The position numbers and the translations under genes were made by a program. Below are positions 35,848-44,387 of a stretch of 64,000 nt of DNA, piece after piece. The notes beneath the pieces are model-generated. The model was given only the letters and a program-made list of their open reading frames with translations, was not told the DNA's origin and ran no database searches. Source of the stretch: Micrococcus endophyticus (lineage in GTDB: Bacteria > Actinomycetota > Actinomycetes > Actinomycetales > Micrococcaceae). The stretch covers positions 496,001 through 560,000 of the forward strand of contig NZ_JACHMW010000001.1 in NCBI RefSeq assembly GCF_014205115.1, read 5' to 3'. Numbering within the stretch: the first letter of the stretch is position 1; every line of letters begins with the position of its first letter.

Positions 35848-35877
35848 GTGGAGGGAAGTGGGGTAATGTGGAGGACA
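35848..35877 (+). promoter_or_regulatory. MraZ-box array overlapping the mra promoter
   Basis: Three 10-base direct repeats, GTGGAGGGAA, GTGGGGTAAT and GTGGAGGACA, match the known MraZ pattern of TGGGN-like boxes at 10-base spacing. TAATGT (35864-35869) inside the array is a plausible -10, so bound MraZ would block the promoter. The mraZ GTG lies 62 bases further on. Confidence 0.65.
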
Positions 35878-35939
35878 GGAGAGAGCATGGGTCCCGACCT
35901 TGGTCGGGAGGGACCACTCGACGAGTCAGGGGGTGTGCC

Positions 35940-36371
35940 GTGTTCTTGGGCACGTACACCCCCCGGCTCGACGAGAAGTCCAGGCTGATCCTCCCCGCGA
36001 AGTTCCGTGAGGAGCTGGCGGAGGGGCTGGTCCTGACCCGAGGTCAGGAGCGCTGCGTGTACGTGTTCAGCGCTCGTGAGTTCGAGCGGGTCCACGAGCA
36101 GATGAGGTCGGCTCCACTGTCCTCCCGCCAGGCCCGGGACTACATCCGCGTCTTCCTCTCGGGGGCGTCGGACGAAGTGCCGGACAAGCAGGGTCGAGTG
36201 ACCGTGCCGGCGCCGCTGCGGCAGTACGCGGGGCTGGACCGGGACGTGACCGTGATCGGCGCGGGGACCCGGGTGGAGATCTGGGACTCCGAGTCCTGGA
36301 ACGCCTACCTCGCCGAGCAGGAGGCCGCCTTCTCCGAGACCGACGAGGACGTCCTGCCGGGCGTCTTCTGA
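35940..36371 (+). CDS. mraZ: Transcriptional regulator MraZ
   Basis: 143 aa; GTG 35940 starts [19 protein letters not shown], the usual MraZ beginning, whereas the longer frame covers the promoter. Two AbrB-like swapped-hairpin halves are visible ([15 protein letters not shown] and [19 protein letters not shown]), each with the DxxGR/K-type DNA-contact motif (DEKSR, DKQGR). MraZ forms a ring that binds the repeats upstream and represses the cluster. Length is standard. Confidence 0.95.
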   Translation: MFLGTYTPRLDEKSRLILPAKFREELAEGLVLTRGQERCVYVFSAREFERVHEQMRSAPLSSRQARDYIRVFLSGASDEVPDKQGRVTVPAPLRQYAGLDRDVTVIGAGTRVEIWDSESWNAYLAEQEAAFSETDEDVLPGVF

Positions 36372-36514
36372 CCACCAGCGCACCGACCCCGTACGAGACC
36401 TCCAGCCGACGCCGACGCACCTGACCCGCCTTCCCCTGGGCCAGGCGCGACGGCGGACGGATGGGGATCCCGCCCGGGGTCGGCCGCGAACCAGACGCGA
36501 GCAGGAGGCCGATC

Positions 36515-37510
36515 GTGGACGCAGACCAGCTCCGCCCCGAGGACCGCCACGTCCCCGTCATGCGGGACCGCGTGGTCGACCTGCTCGCCCCCGCCGTCCA
36601 GGCCGCCCTCGACGCCGGCCGCGCGCCCGTCGCCGTCGACGGCACCCTGGGGATGGGCGGCCACACCGAGGCCATGCTCACCCGCTTCCCGGAGCTCACC
36701 GTCATCGGCATCGACCGCGACGCCCACGCCCAGGCCCTCGCCGCCGAGCGCCTCGGCCCGCTGGCCGAGCGCCTCGTCCCCTTCCACGGCACCTACGACC
36801 TCGTGCCCGAGGCGATGGCCGCGGCCGGCGTCGAGAAGGTGGACGCCGCCCTGTACGACCTGGGCGTCTCCTCCTACCAGCTGGACGACCGGGAGCGCGG
36901 CTTCGCCTACTCCTACGACGCGCCGCTGGACATGCGCATGGACGACACCGCCGAGCGCTCCGCCGCGACACTCGTGGCCGAGCTCGACGAGCACGAGCTG
37001 CGGCGCATCATCCGCCGCGACGGCGAGGAGCGCTTCGCCGGGCCCATCGCCCGCGCGATCGTGCGCGCCCGAGCCGAGGCGCCCATCGAGACCACCGGGC
37101 GGCTCGTCGAGGTCATCCGCACCGCCGTCCCGGTCGCCGCCGGCGCCACGGGCGGCCACCCCGCCAAGCGCACCTTCCAGGCGCTGCGCATCGCCGTGAA
37201 CGAGGAGCTGGACATCCTCGACGCCGCCGTGCCGGCCATCCTGGACGCCCTCCACGTGGGCGGACGCCTCGTGGTGATGAGCTACCACTCGCTCGAGGAC
37301 CGCATCGCCAAGCGCCACCTGAGCGCCTGGGCCGCCTCCACTGCCCCTCCCGGGTTCCCGGTGGTGCTGGAGGAGCACGAGCCGGTGGTGCGCACCCTCA
37401 CCCGCGGCACGGAGAAGCCGACCGAGGAGGAAATCCTCGAGAACCGCCGCGCCTCCTCCGCGAAAGTGCGTGCGGTTGAGAAGATCAGGACGTCGAGGAC
37501 CCCGGCATGA
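36515..37510 (+). CDS. rsmH: 16S rRNA (cytosine1402-N4)-methyltransferase
   Basis: 331 aa; GTG 36515 follows AGGAGG (36503-36508). It methylates N4 of C1402 in 16S rRNA. The SAM site is VDGTLGMGGHTEAML, followed by VIGIDRDAHA, and the catalytic region is LYDLGVSSYQLDDRERGFAYSY. The C-terminus has MSYHSLEDRIAK. The stop overlaps the ftsL ATG. Confidence 0.95.
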   Translation: MDADQLRPEDRHVPVMRDRVVDLLAPAVQAALDAGRAPVAVDGTLGMGGHTEAMLTRFPELTVIGIDRDAHAQALAAERLGPLAERLVPFHGTYDLVPEAMAAAGVEKVDAALYDLGVSSYQLDDRERGFAYSYDAPLDMRMDDTAERSAATLVAELDEHELRRIIRRDGEERFAGPIARAIVRARAEAPIETTGRLVEVIRTAVPVAAGATGGHPAKRTFQALRIAVNEELDILDAAVPAILDALHVGGRLVVMSYHSLEDRIAKRHLSAWAASTAPPGFPVVLEEHEPVVRTLTRGTEKPTEEEILENRRASSAKVRAVEKIRTSRTPA

Positions 37511-38112
37511 CGCTGCACGAGGAGATGAGCATGGCCGCACACGCACGGATCGCGGAGCCCCTGCGTCACGCGGGCGCGCCCGCGCGCCCCGCCCCGCAGG
37601 AGCGCACCCCGCTGTCCGTGGTGCCCGCCCCGCTGCCGCGCTCGCGCTCCGGGATGACCGTGCTGTGCGTCGTCGTGCTGCTGGCCGCCCTGGCCGCCGT
37701 CCTCGTCATGAACATCACCATGTCCAACCGGCAGTACGCCCTCCTGGACCTGCGCCAGGAGCAGCAGGCCGTCACCGAGGTCAACGAGCGCCTCGCCGAG
37801 CAGGTCGGCTACCTCGAGGCCCCGCAGAACGTGGCCGCGCGCGCCGACGCCCTCGGCATGGTCGCGCCCGCCGGCACCGCCTCCGTGGACGCCGCCACCG
37901 GCGAGTTCCGCGGCGAGGCCCAGCCCGCCCGCGAGGGCGAGATCTCCGCGACCTACGTCGCCCCGCCGGTCAACGCGGACGCCGTCCGCCAGGGCTCCGC
38001 CGGCTCGGCCGACGCCGACCGCGGCGACATCGAGGGCCCCCGCACCCTCGCCGCGCCGGCCGCCGCCCCGGGCGCCGCCGCCTCCGACGACCGGGACGCC
38101 TCCGACCGTTGA
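37507..38112 (+). CDS. ftsL: Cell division protein FtsL-like
   Basis: 201 aa from ATG 37507 (ATGA overlap with rsmH); an internal ATG at 37525 is an alternative. A 50-residue cytoplasmic part is followed by one transmembrane helix (about 50-70, MTVLCVVVLLAALAAVLVMN) and a periplasmic-side coiled coil (NRQYALLDLRQEQQAVTEVNE, LAEQVGYLE, about 72-105). FtsL and DivIC form a complex with FtsQ that controls FtsW-FtsI. The tail after 120 is long, Ala/Asp rich and low in complexity. Identity rests on topology and position. Confidence 0.85.
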   Translation: MTLHEEMSMAAHARIAEPLRHAGAPARPAPQERTPLSVVPAPLPRSRSGMTVLCVVVLLAALAAVLVMNITMSNRQYALLDLRQEQQAVTEVNERLAEQVGYLEAPQNVAARADALGMVAPAGTASVDAATGEFRGEAQPAREGEISATYVAPPVNADAVRQGSAGSADADRGDIEGPRTLAAPAAAPGAAASDDRDASDR

Positions 38113-39935
38113 CGGACCGTCCCGCGTCCTCCTCACCCCGCGGCGGATCCACGGTCGGTCCCGCCCCCGGGCTCCCCGACGCGCGCATCCGCGGCCTCCT
38201 GCTGCTCGTGCTCGTGCTCCTCGGCGGGCTCGCGCTGCGCCTGGTGTACGTGCAGGGCGTGGACCCCACGGGCCAGGCCGCCGCGGCCATGGACAAGCGC
38301 CTGACGCATCAGGAGACCCTGCCCGAGCGCGGGTCGATCCTCGACCGGGACGGCGACGTGCTGGCCTCGAGCGTGCGCCGCTACGACATGGTGGTGGACC
38401 AGCGCCTCGTCAAGGACTTCAACGAGTGGGACCGCGAGGCCCGCAAGACGGTCCTCGTGGACGTGGACTCGCGGCTGGCCAGCCTGGCTGAGGTGCTCGA
38501 GCTGCCCGAGGAGCAGGTCCGCGAGGCCACGATCGGCTCCCGCCCGTACAACGTGGTGAAGCGCTCCGTGACCCCGGAGATGCGCGACGCCGCCATGGCG
38601 CTCAAGGTCCCCGGGCTGCTCGCCGAGCCGGTGGACCGGCGCGTGTACCCCAACGGCTCGGTGGCCGGCAGCATCGTCGGGTTCATGGGCGGGGACGGCA
38701 CGCCGCTGGAGGGCCTGGAGCTCAGCCAGGACGACGTCATGACCGGCACCCCCGGCACCCGCACCTTCGAGGTCGGCGCGGACGGCATCCGCATCCCCAA
38801 CGCGCCGCTCGAGGAGGTCCCCGCCGTCGACGGCGCCGACCTGCGCCTCACCCTGGACAAGGACGCCCAGTGGTTCGCCCAGGAGACGATGGGCGCCCTC
38901 GCCGCCGAGCACGACGCGGAGTGGGCCAACGCCGTCGTGCTGGACGCGAAGACGGGCGACGTGCTCGTCATGGCGGACTCCACCACCGTGGACCCCGCGG
39001 ATCCGGAGGGCACCGAGCCCTACTTCCGCTCCTCGACGGTGATGAGCACCCCCTACGAGCCCGGCTCCACCGGCAAGGCCCTGCCGATCGCGGCCGCCCT
39101 CGACGCCGGGGCCGCCACGGCCACGGACGGCTACACCGTCCCCAGCAGCCAGGAGTTCGACGGGCAGACCATCCGCGACTTCGCCCCGCACGAGACCTAC
39201 GACATGACGGTCGCCGGCATCTTCGCCCGCTCCTACAACACCGGCACCGTGCAGGTGGCGGAGGAGATCAGCGACGAGCTGCGCTACGAGTACATGCGCT
39301 CCTTCGGCGTCGGCAAGCCGATCGACCTGGGCCTGCCCCGCACCGCGGGCGGCGTCCTCGTGCCCCCCGGGGAGTGGGACGGACGCCAGCGGCTCACCAC
39401 CGCGTTCGGCCAGGGCTACACCCAGACCACCCTGCACACCGCTCAGATGTACCAGGCGATGGCCAACGGCGGCGTCATGGAGCCCGCGCGGCTGATCGAC
39501 GCCACGGTGGACGGCGACGGCGCGGAAAAGCGCTGGGAGCCGGCCGCGGAGCCGCACCGGGTGGTCTCGGAGGCCACCGCCGCCGACATGCTGCGCATGA
39601 TGGAGACCGTGGTGACGCAGGGGACCAGCAAGGCCGCGGCCATCCCCGGCTACCGGGTGGGCGGCAAGTCCTCCACCGCGGAGGCCGCGAGCGACACCGG
39701 CCGCTACGACGGCTACAACTTCGGCTTCACCGCCGTCGCCCCGCTGGACGACCCGCGGTTCGTGGTCTCGGTGTCCATGCACCGGCCCCCGTCCCAGCTG
39801 GGCTCGCGCGCGGTGACGAGCGCCGCCGCGCGGATCATGGAGCACATGCTCCGCCAGGCGGACGTGCCGGCCGACGGCGCCGCCCCGCAGGACTACGACG
39901 TGTTCGTCGACGACCCCCAGGACCGACCGTGGTGA
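38109..39935 (+). CDS. ftsI: Peptidoglycan transpeptidase FtsI (PBP3, class B)
   Basis: 608 aa; the likely start is TTG 38109, overlapping the ftsL stop as TTGA. A single transmembrane anchor (IRGLLLLVLVLLGGLALRLVYVQ, about 23-45) is followed by the PBP dimer domain (LPERGSILDRDGDVLASS) and the transpeptidase domain. The active-site Ser is in EPGSTGKALP (SxxK), the SxN motif is SYNTG, and the third motif reads KSST in VGGKSSTAEAA instead of the common KTGT. It crosslinks septal peptidoglycan with FtsW. No PASTA domain is present. Confidence 0.92.
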   Translation: MTDRPASSSPRGGSTVGPAPGLPDARIRGLLLLVLVLLGGLALRLVYVQGVDPTGQAAAAMDKRLTHQETLPERGSILDRDGDVLASSVRRYDMVVDQRLVKDFNEWDREARKTVLVDVDSRLASLAEVLELPEEQVREATIGSRPYNVVKRSVTPEMRDAAMALKVPGLLAEPVDRRVYPNGSVAGSIVGFMGGDGTPLEGLELSQDDVMTGTPGTRTFEVGADGIRIPNAPLEEVPAVDGADLRLTLDKDAQWFAQETMGALAAEHDAEWANAVVLDAKTGDVLVMADSTTVDPADPEGTEPYFRSSTVMSTPYEPGSTGKALPIAAALDAGAATATDGYTVPSSQEFDGQTIRDFAPHETYDMTVAGIFARSYNTGTVQVAEEISDELRYEYMRSFGVGKPIDLGLPRTAGGVLVPPGEWDGRQRLTTAFGQGYTQTTLHTAQMYQAMANGGVMEPARLIDATVDGDGAEKRWEPAAEPHRVVSEATAADMLRMMETVVTQGTSKAAAIPGYRVGGKSSTAEAASDTGRYDGYNFGFTAVAPLDDPRFVVSVSMHRPPSQLGSRAVTSAAARIMEHMLRQADVPADGAAPQDYDVFVDDPQDRPW

Positions 39936-39973
39936 CGCCTCCGAGCCCGCCGCCCAGCCCCCAGGAGCACCGC

Positions 39974-41743
39974 ATGAGCAGCCAGCCCGCGCAGCCGGAG
40001 CCGCTGACGCCCGCCCAGCAGGACGCCGCCTTCCGGCCCTCCCGGACGCCGGCCACGCCGTGGGACGAGCTGACCCGCGCCCTGCAGGCGGCCGGCGTGG
40101 CCGCCCGGACCCACGGCCGGGGCCCCGCGGCCGGCGTGACCGGCGCGTGCCTCGACTCGCGCGTCGTGCGCCCCGGCGACCTCTATGTGGCGGTGCCGGG
40201 CGCCCGCTCCCACGGGGCGGACTTCGCCCGGGCCGCGGTCGAGGCCGGCGCGGCCGGCGTGCTGACCGACGCCGAGGGCCGCGCGCGGCTCGCGGAGCAG
40301 GGCCTGGACGGCTCCGCCGTGATCGAGGTCGACTCGGTGCGCACCGCCGCCGGCGTCGTCGCCGCCCGCGTGTACGGCGGCGGGCAGGATGCCGGGCCCC
40401 GCCTGATCGGCATCACGGGCACCAACGGCAAGACGACGACGAGCTTCCTCGCCGCCGCCCTCCTCGAGGCCCTCGACCGCCGCTCCGGCGTCATCGGGAC
40501 CATCCTCATTCGCGCCGGCGGCCGGGAGGTGCCCTCCACCCTCACGACCCCCGAGTCGACCCAGCTCCACGCCCTCATGGCGCTCATGCGCGAGGAGCAG
40601 GTGGACACGGCGGTCATGGAGGTCTCCTCCCACGCCGTGGCCTACCAGCGGATCGCCGGGCTGCGCTACGCGGTGGCCGGCTTCACGAACCTGACGCGGG
40701 ACCACCTGGACATGCACGGGTCCATGGAGGAGTACTTCGAGGCCAAGGCCGGGCTGTTCGACCCGGAGCGCACCGCCCGCGCCGTCATCACGGTGGACGG
40801 CGGCGCGGGCCCGCGCTGGGGCCTGGCCATGGCCCGCGCCGTGCGCACGCCGGTCACCACCCTGGCCCTGGGCCCCGCCGCCCCGCACCCGGGCGCCCTG
40901 GCCGAGGAGGACCCGGACTTCCGGGCCGACTGGGAGATCGCCGAGCTGGTCCCGGACGGCCTGGGCCACCGCTTCACGCTGCGCCACGGCGCCACCGGCC
41001 GCGCGCTGCGGGCCTCCGTCGGCCTGCCCGGCCGGTTCAACGTGGCCAACGCCGCCCTGGCCGTGCTCCTCGTGCTGCACGCCGTGGGGGAGGAGCACCT
41101 CGACGCGCTCGCCGCCGTGCTCGACGTGCCCGCGGGCGAGGGCCCCCTCGCCGCCGCCGTGCCCGGGCGCATGGAGGTCGTGGGCCGGGCCCCGGACGCC
41201 GTCGTGGACTTCGCGCACAACCCGGACGGGATGGTGCAGGCGCTGCGCTCCCTCGCCGACGCCCGTGAGGCGGCCGGCCGCTCCGGGCGCACGCTGATCG
41301 TCTTCGGCTCCGCCGGGGACCGCGACCGCGAGAAGCGCCCGATCATGGGCGAGATCGCCGCCCGCGCCGCGGACGTGGTGATCGTCACGGACGACACCCC
41401 GCACACCGAGGACCCCGCCCCCATCCGCGCGCAGATCCTCGAGGGCGCCCGCGCCGAGGCCGCGCGCCTCCTGCAGGCCGAGGGCCGCACGGTCCTCGTG
41501 GAGGAGGTCGCCGACCGGGCTGAGGCCATCCGCCGCGCCGCGGAGCTGGCCGCGCCGCAGGACGGCATCCTCGTGGCCGGCCGCGGACACGAGACCACCA
41601 TGGACTACGACGGCGAGCTCGTGCCCCTGGACGACCGGCAGGCCCTGCGCGAGGCCCTCGCGGCGCGCGCCGCCGCGGCCCCGCCGCGGGCCGCGGACCC
41701 GGGCTCCGGCGCGCCGCGCGGGGGTAAGGTCGACGAGTCATGA
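39974..41743 (+). CDS. murE: UDP-MurNAc-tripeptide synthetase MurE
   Basis: 589 aa from ATG 39974 after CAGGAG. It adds the third amino acid of the stem peptide. An N-terminal extension of about 40 residues precedes the UDP-binding domain. The ATP motif is [13 protein letters not shown] and the central domain has TTPESTQLHALM, MEVSSHAV and FTNLTRDHLDMHGSMEEY. The C-terminal specificity loop reads TDDTPHTEDPAPI. Diaminopimelate enzymes usually have DNPR here; the lack of that Arg fits an L-lysine enzyme, as expected for Micrococcus walls (inference). Confidence 0.93.
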   Translation: MSSQPAQPEPLTPAQQDAAFRPSRTPATPWDELTRALQAAGVAARTHGRGPAAGVTGACLDSRVVRPGDLYVAVPGARSHGADFARAAVEAGAAGVLTDAEGRARLAEQGLDGSAVIEVDSVRTAAGVVAARVYGGGQDAGPRLIGITGTNGKTTTSFLAAALLEALDRRSGVIGTILIRAGGREVPSTLTTPESTQLHALMALMREEQVDTAVMEVSSHAVAYQRIAGLRYAVAGFTNLTRDHLDMHGSMEEYFEAKAGLFDPERTARAVITVDGGAGPRWGLAMARAVRTPVTTLALGPAAPHPGALAEEDPDFRADWEIAELVPDGLGHRFTLRHGATGRALRASVGLPGRFNVANAALAVLLVLHAVGEEHLDALAAVLDVPAGEGPLAAAVPGRMEVVGRAPDAVVDFAHNPDGMVQALRSLADAREAAGRSGRTLIVFGSAGDRDREKRPIMGEIAARAADVVIVTDDTPHTEDPAPIRAQILEGARAEAARLLQAEGRTVLVEEVADRAEAIRRAAELAAPQDGILVAGRGHETTMDYDGELVPLDDRQALREALAARAAAAPPRAADPGSGAPRGGKVDES

Positions 41744-43263
41744 TCGCTCTCACCGCCGCCCAGATCGCCGAGGCCGTGTCCGGCACGCTCTCGCCCGCCC
41801 TCGACCCGCAGACCGTGCTGGTCCACGTCACCCCCGACTCCCGCGAGGTCGCGGCCGAGGGGACCCTCTACGTCGCCAAGCCGGGGGAGCGGGCCGACGG
41901 CCACGACTTCATCGATGCCGCCCTGGCCGCCGGCGCCGTCGCCGTGCTCGCCGAGCGACCCACGCAGGCGCCCGACGGCGCCGAGCACCCCTCGATCGTG
42001 GTGGAGGACGCGGTCCTGGCCATGGGCGCCCTCGCCCGCGAGGTCGTGCGCCGCATCCGGGAGCACTCGCCGACCACCGTCATCGGCATCACCGGCTCGG
42101 CGGGCAAGACCACCACGAAGGACCTGCTGGCCGCCCTGCTGGCCACCCAGGGCCCCACCGTGGCGCCCGTGGGCTCCTACAACGGCGAGGTCGGCGTGCC
42201 GCTGACCGTCTTCCGGGCCGAGCTCGAGACCCGCTACCTCGTGGTGGAGATGGGCGCGGACCACGTGGGCAACATCGCCTACCTGTGCGACATCGTGCGC
42301 CCGGACGTGGGCGTCGTCCTCATGGTGGGCACCGCGCACGCGGGCAGCTTCGGCGGCGTGGCGAACATCGCCGCCACCAAGGGCGAGCTCGCGGAGGCCG
42401 TGGGCCCCGAGGGCGCCGTCATCCTCAATCTCGACGACGACCGGGTGGCCGCCATGGCCTCCCGCGCCCAGGCCCCCGTCACCTGGTTCACCGCCGACGA
42501 GGCGGGCGCCGCCCGCGCCGCCCAGGACGTCGCCGCCGGGCGCGCCGCCGGCCTCGTCGCCGCGCGCGGGCTGCACGCCGACGACCACGAGCGGGCCGCC
42601 TTCGACCTGCAGATCGGCGCCGACGCGGACGCGCCCCGCCACCCGCTCACCTCCGGCCTGACCGGCCTGCACCACGCCCACAACGTGCTCGCCGCGGCCG
42701 CCGCGGCCCACGCCGCGGGCATGGCGCCGGCGGACGTCGCCCGGGTCCTGGACGGCCTCGGCCCGACCAGCCGCTTCCGCATGGAGCGCACGGACCGGCC
42801 GGACGGCGTCACGATCATCAACGACGCCTACAACGCCAACCCCGAGTCCATGCGCGCCGCCCTGCGCACCCTGGCCACCCTGGGCCGCTCCAGCGGCCGG
42901 CGCACCTGGGCCGTGCTCGGCGAGATGCTCGAGCTCGGGGACGCGCGCGTGCGCGAGCACACCCTCGTGGGCGAGTCCGTCGTGCGGCTGAACATCGCCC
43001 AGCTCCTCGTGGTGGGGGCCGGGGCCCGGCCCCTCTACATCGGCGCCCTCAACGAGGGCAGCTGGGGGGACGAAGCCCACTTCGTCGAGGACGCGGCGCA
43101 GGCCGAGGAGTTCCTCGCCGAGCACCTCGCCCCGGGTGACCTGGTCCTCGTGAAGTCCTCCAACGGCGTCGGGCTGGCCGCCCTCGGCGAGCGCCTCGCC
43201 ACGGCCGGGGCCTCCGACCCCGCCCCCGCCCCGTCCGCCTGCCCGAAGGAGTCCCGACCGTGA
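41740..43263 (+). CDS. murF: UDP-MurNAc-tripeptide-D-Ala-D-Ala ligase
   Basis: 507 aa from ATG 41740, overlapping murE (ATGA). It completes the pentapeptide precursor. Seen are the N-terminal domain with VTPDSREVAAEGTLYVA, the ATP motif GITGSAGKTTTKDLLAALL, YNGEVGVPLTVF, VVEMGADHVGNIAYL, and the C-terminal INDAYNANPESMRAAL and VLGEMLELGD. A TAAGGT box 9 bases before the start could give a secondary promoter within the cluster. Confidence 0.95.
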   Translation: MIALTAAQIAEAVSGTLSPALDPQTVLVHVTPDSREVAAEGTLYVAKPGERADGHDFIDAALAAGAVAVLAERPTQAPDGAEHPSIVVEDAVLAMGALAREVVRRIREHSPTTVIGITGSAGKTTTKDLLAALLATQGPTVAPVGSYNGEVGVPLTVFRAELETRYLVVEMGADHVGNIAYLCDIVRPDVGVVLMVGTAHAGSFGGVANIAATKGELAEAVGPEGAVILNLDDDRVAAMASRAQAPVTWFTADEAGAARAAQDVAAGRAAGLVAARGLHADDHERAAFDLQIGADADAPRHPLTSGLTGLHHAHNVLAAAAAAHAAGMAPADVARVLDGLGPTSRFRMERTDRPDGVTIINDAYNANPESMRAALRTLATLGRSSGRRTWAVLGEMLELGDARVREHTLVGESVVRLNIAQLLVVGAGARPLYIGALNEGSWGDEAHFVEDAAQAEEFLAEHLAPGDLVLVKSSNGVGLAALGERLATAGASDPAPAPSACPKESRP

Positions 43264-44387
43264 TCGGACTGCTCATCGGCGGCGTGCTCGGCCTGGTCCT
43301 CTCGGCCGCCGGCACCCCGCTGTTCATCCGGTTCCTCGTCAAGCGGGGGTACGGCCAGTTCGTCCGCGACGACGGCCCCACCACCCACAAGACCAAGCGG
43401 GGCACGCCCACCATGGGCGGTGCGGTCATCATCGGCGCGTTCGTGCTCGCCTACCTGCTGACCCACGGCATCCTGGCCCTGCTGGGAGTGGGCTTCGGCG
43501 GTCCGACGGCGTCCGGGCTGATCCTGCTGTTCCTCACCGTGGGCATGGCGTTCGTCGGGTTCGTGGACGACTTCACCAAGATCACCAAGCAGCAGTCGCT
43601 CGGCCTCACCCCGCGCGGCAAGATCATCCTGCAGGGGCTGATCGGCACGGCGTTCGCCGTCCTCGCCCTGAACTTCCCGGACGACCGGGGGCTGACCCCG
43701 GCCTCGACCACCATCTCCTTCGCCCGCGACGTGCCGTGGCTGGACCTGGCCTTCGCCGGCCCCGTGGTGGGGCTGATCCTCTTCGTGATCTGGTCCAACC
43801 TCATCACCACCGCCACCACCAACGCCGTCAACCTCACGGACGGCCTCGACGGCCTGGCCACCGGCGCCACCGCCATGATCACCGGCGCCTACGTGCTGAT
43901 GTCCATCTTCCAGTCCAGCCAGGCCTGCTCCCTCGTGGACGAGCCGGGCTGCTACGAGGTCCGCGACCCCATGGACCTCGCCCTCCTCGGCGCGATCCTC
44001 ACCGGCTCCCTGCTGGGCTTCCTGTGGTGGAACACCTCGCCCGCGAAGATCTTCATGGGCGACACCGGCTCCCTCGGACTCGGCGGCGCGCTCGCCGGCT
44101 TCGCGATCCTCTCCCGCACGGAGCTGCTCGTGGTGCTCCTGGCCGGCCTGATGGTCGCCATCACCGTCTCCGTGATCGTCCAGGTGGGCTGGTTCCGGAT
44201 CTCCGGCGGCAAGCGCGTGTTCCTCATGGCGCCGCTGCAGCACCACTTCGAGCTCAAGGGCTGGGCCGAGGTGACCGTGGTGGTCCGCTTCTGGCTCGTG
44301 TCCCTGATGTGCGTCATCGCCGGGCTCGCCGTGTTCTACGGCGAGTGGATCGTGCGCCAGGGCGGCCTCGCGGGGGTGACCCCGTGA
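43260..44387 (+). CDS. mraY: Phospho-MurNAc-pentapeptide transferase
   Basis: 375 aa from GTG 43260 (GTGA overlap with murF). This polytopic membrane enzyme links the precursor to undecaprenyl phosphate, forming lipid I. About ten hydrophobic helices alternate with the conserved loops: HKTKRGTPTMGG, GFVDDFTKITKQ (catalytic Asp pair), NAVNLTDGLDGLA and FMGDTGSLGLGGALAG; HHFELKGW lies near the end. It is complete. Confidence 0.96.
   Translation: MIGLLIGGVLGLVLSAAGTPLFIRFLVKRGYGQFVRDDGPTTHKTKRGTPTMGGAVIIGAFVLAYLLTHGILALLGVGFGGPTASGLILLFLTVGMAFVGFVDDFTKITKQQSLGLTPRGKIILQGLIGTAFAVLALNFPDDRGLTPASTTISFARDVPWLDLAFAGPVVGLILFVIWSNLITTATTNAVNLTDGLDGLATGATAMITGAYVLMSIFQSSQACSLVDEPGCYEVRDPMDLALLGAILTGSLLGFLWWNTSPAKIFMGDTGSLGLGGALAGFAILSRTELLVVLLAGLMVAITVSVIVQVGWFRISGGKRVFLMAPLQHHFELKGWAEVTVVVRFWLVSLMCVIAGLAVFYGEWIVRQGGLAGVTP

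Larger units (their letters stand above)
35609..35939. other. mraZ upstream region, 331 bases
   Basis: No gene is seen. It contains a terminator (35631-35661), GTGGAGG-type repeats in both orientations and the mraZ promoter. Confidence 0.7.
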
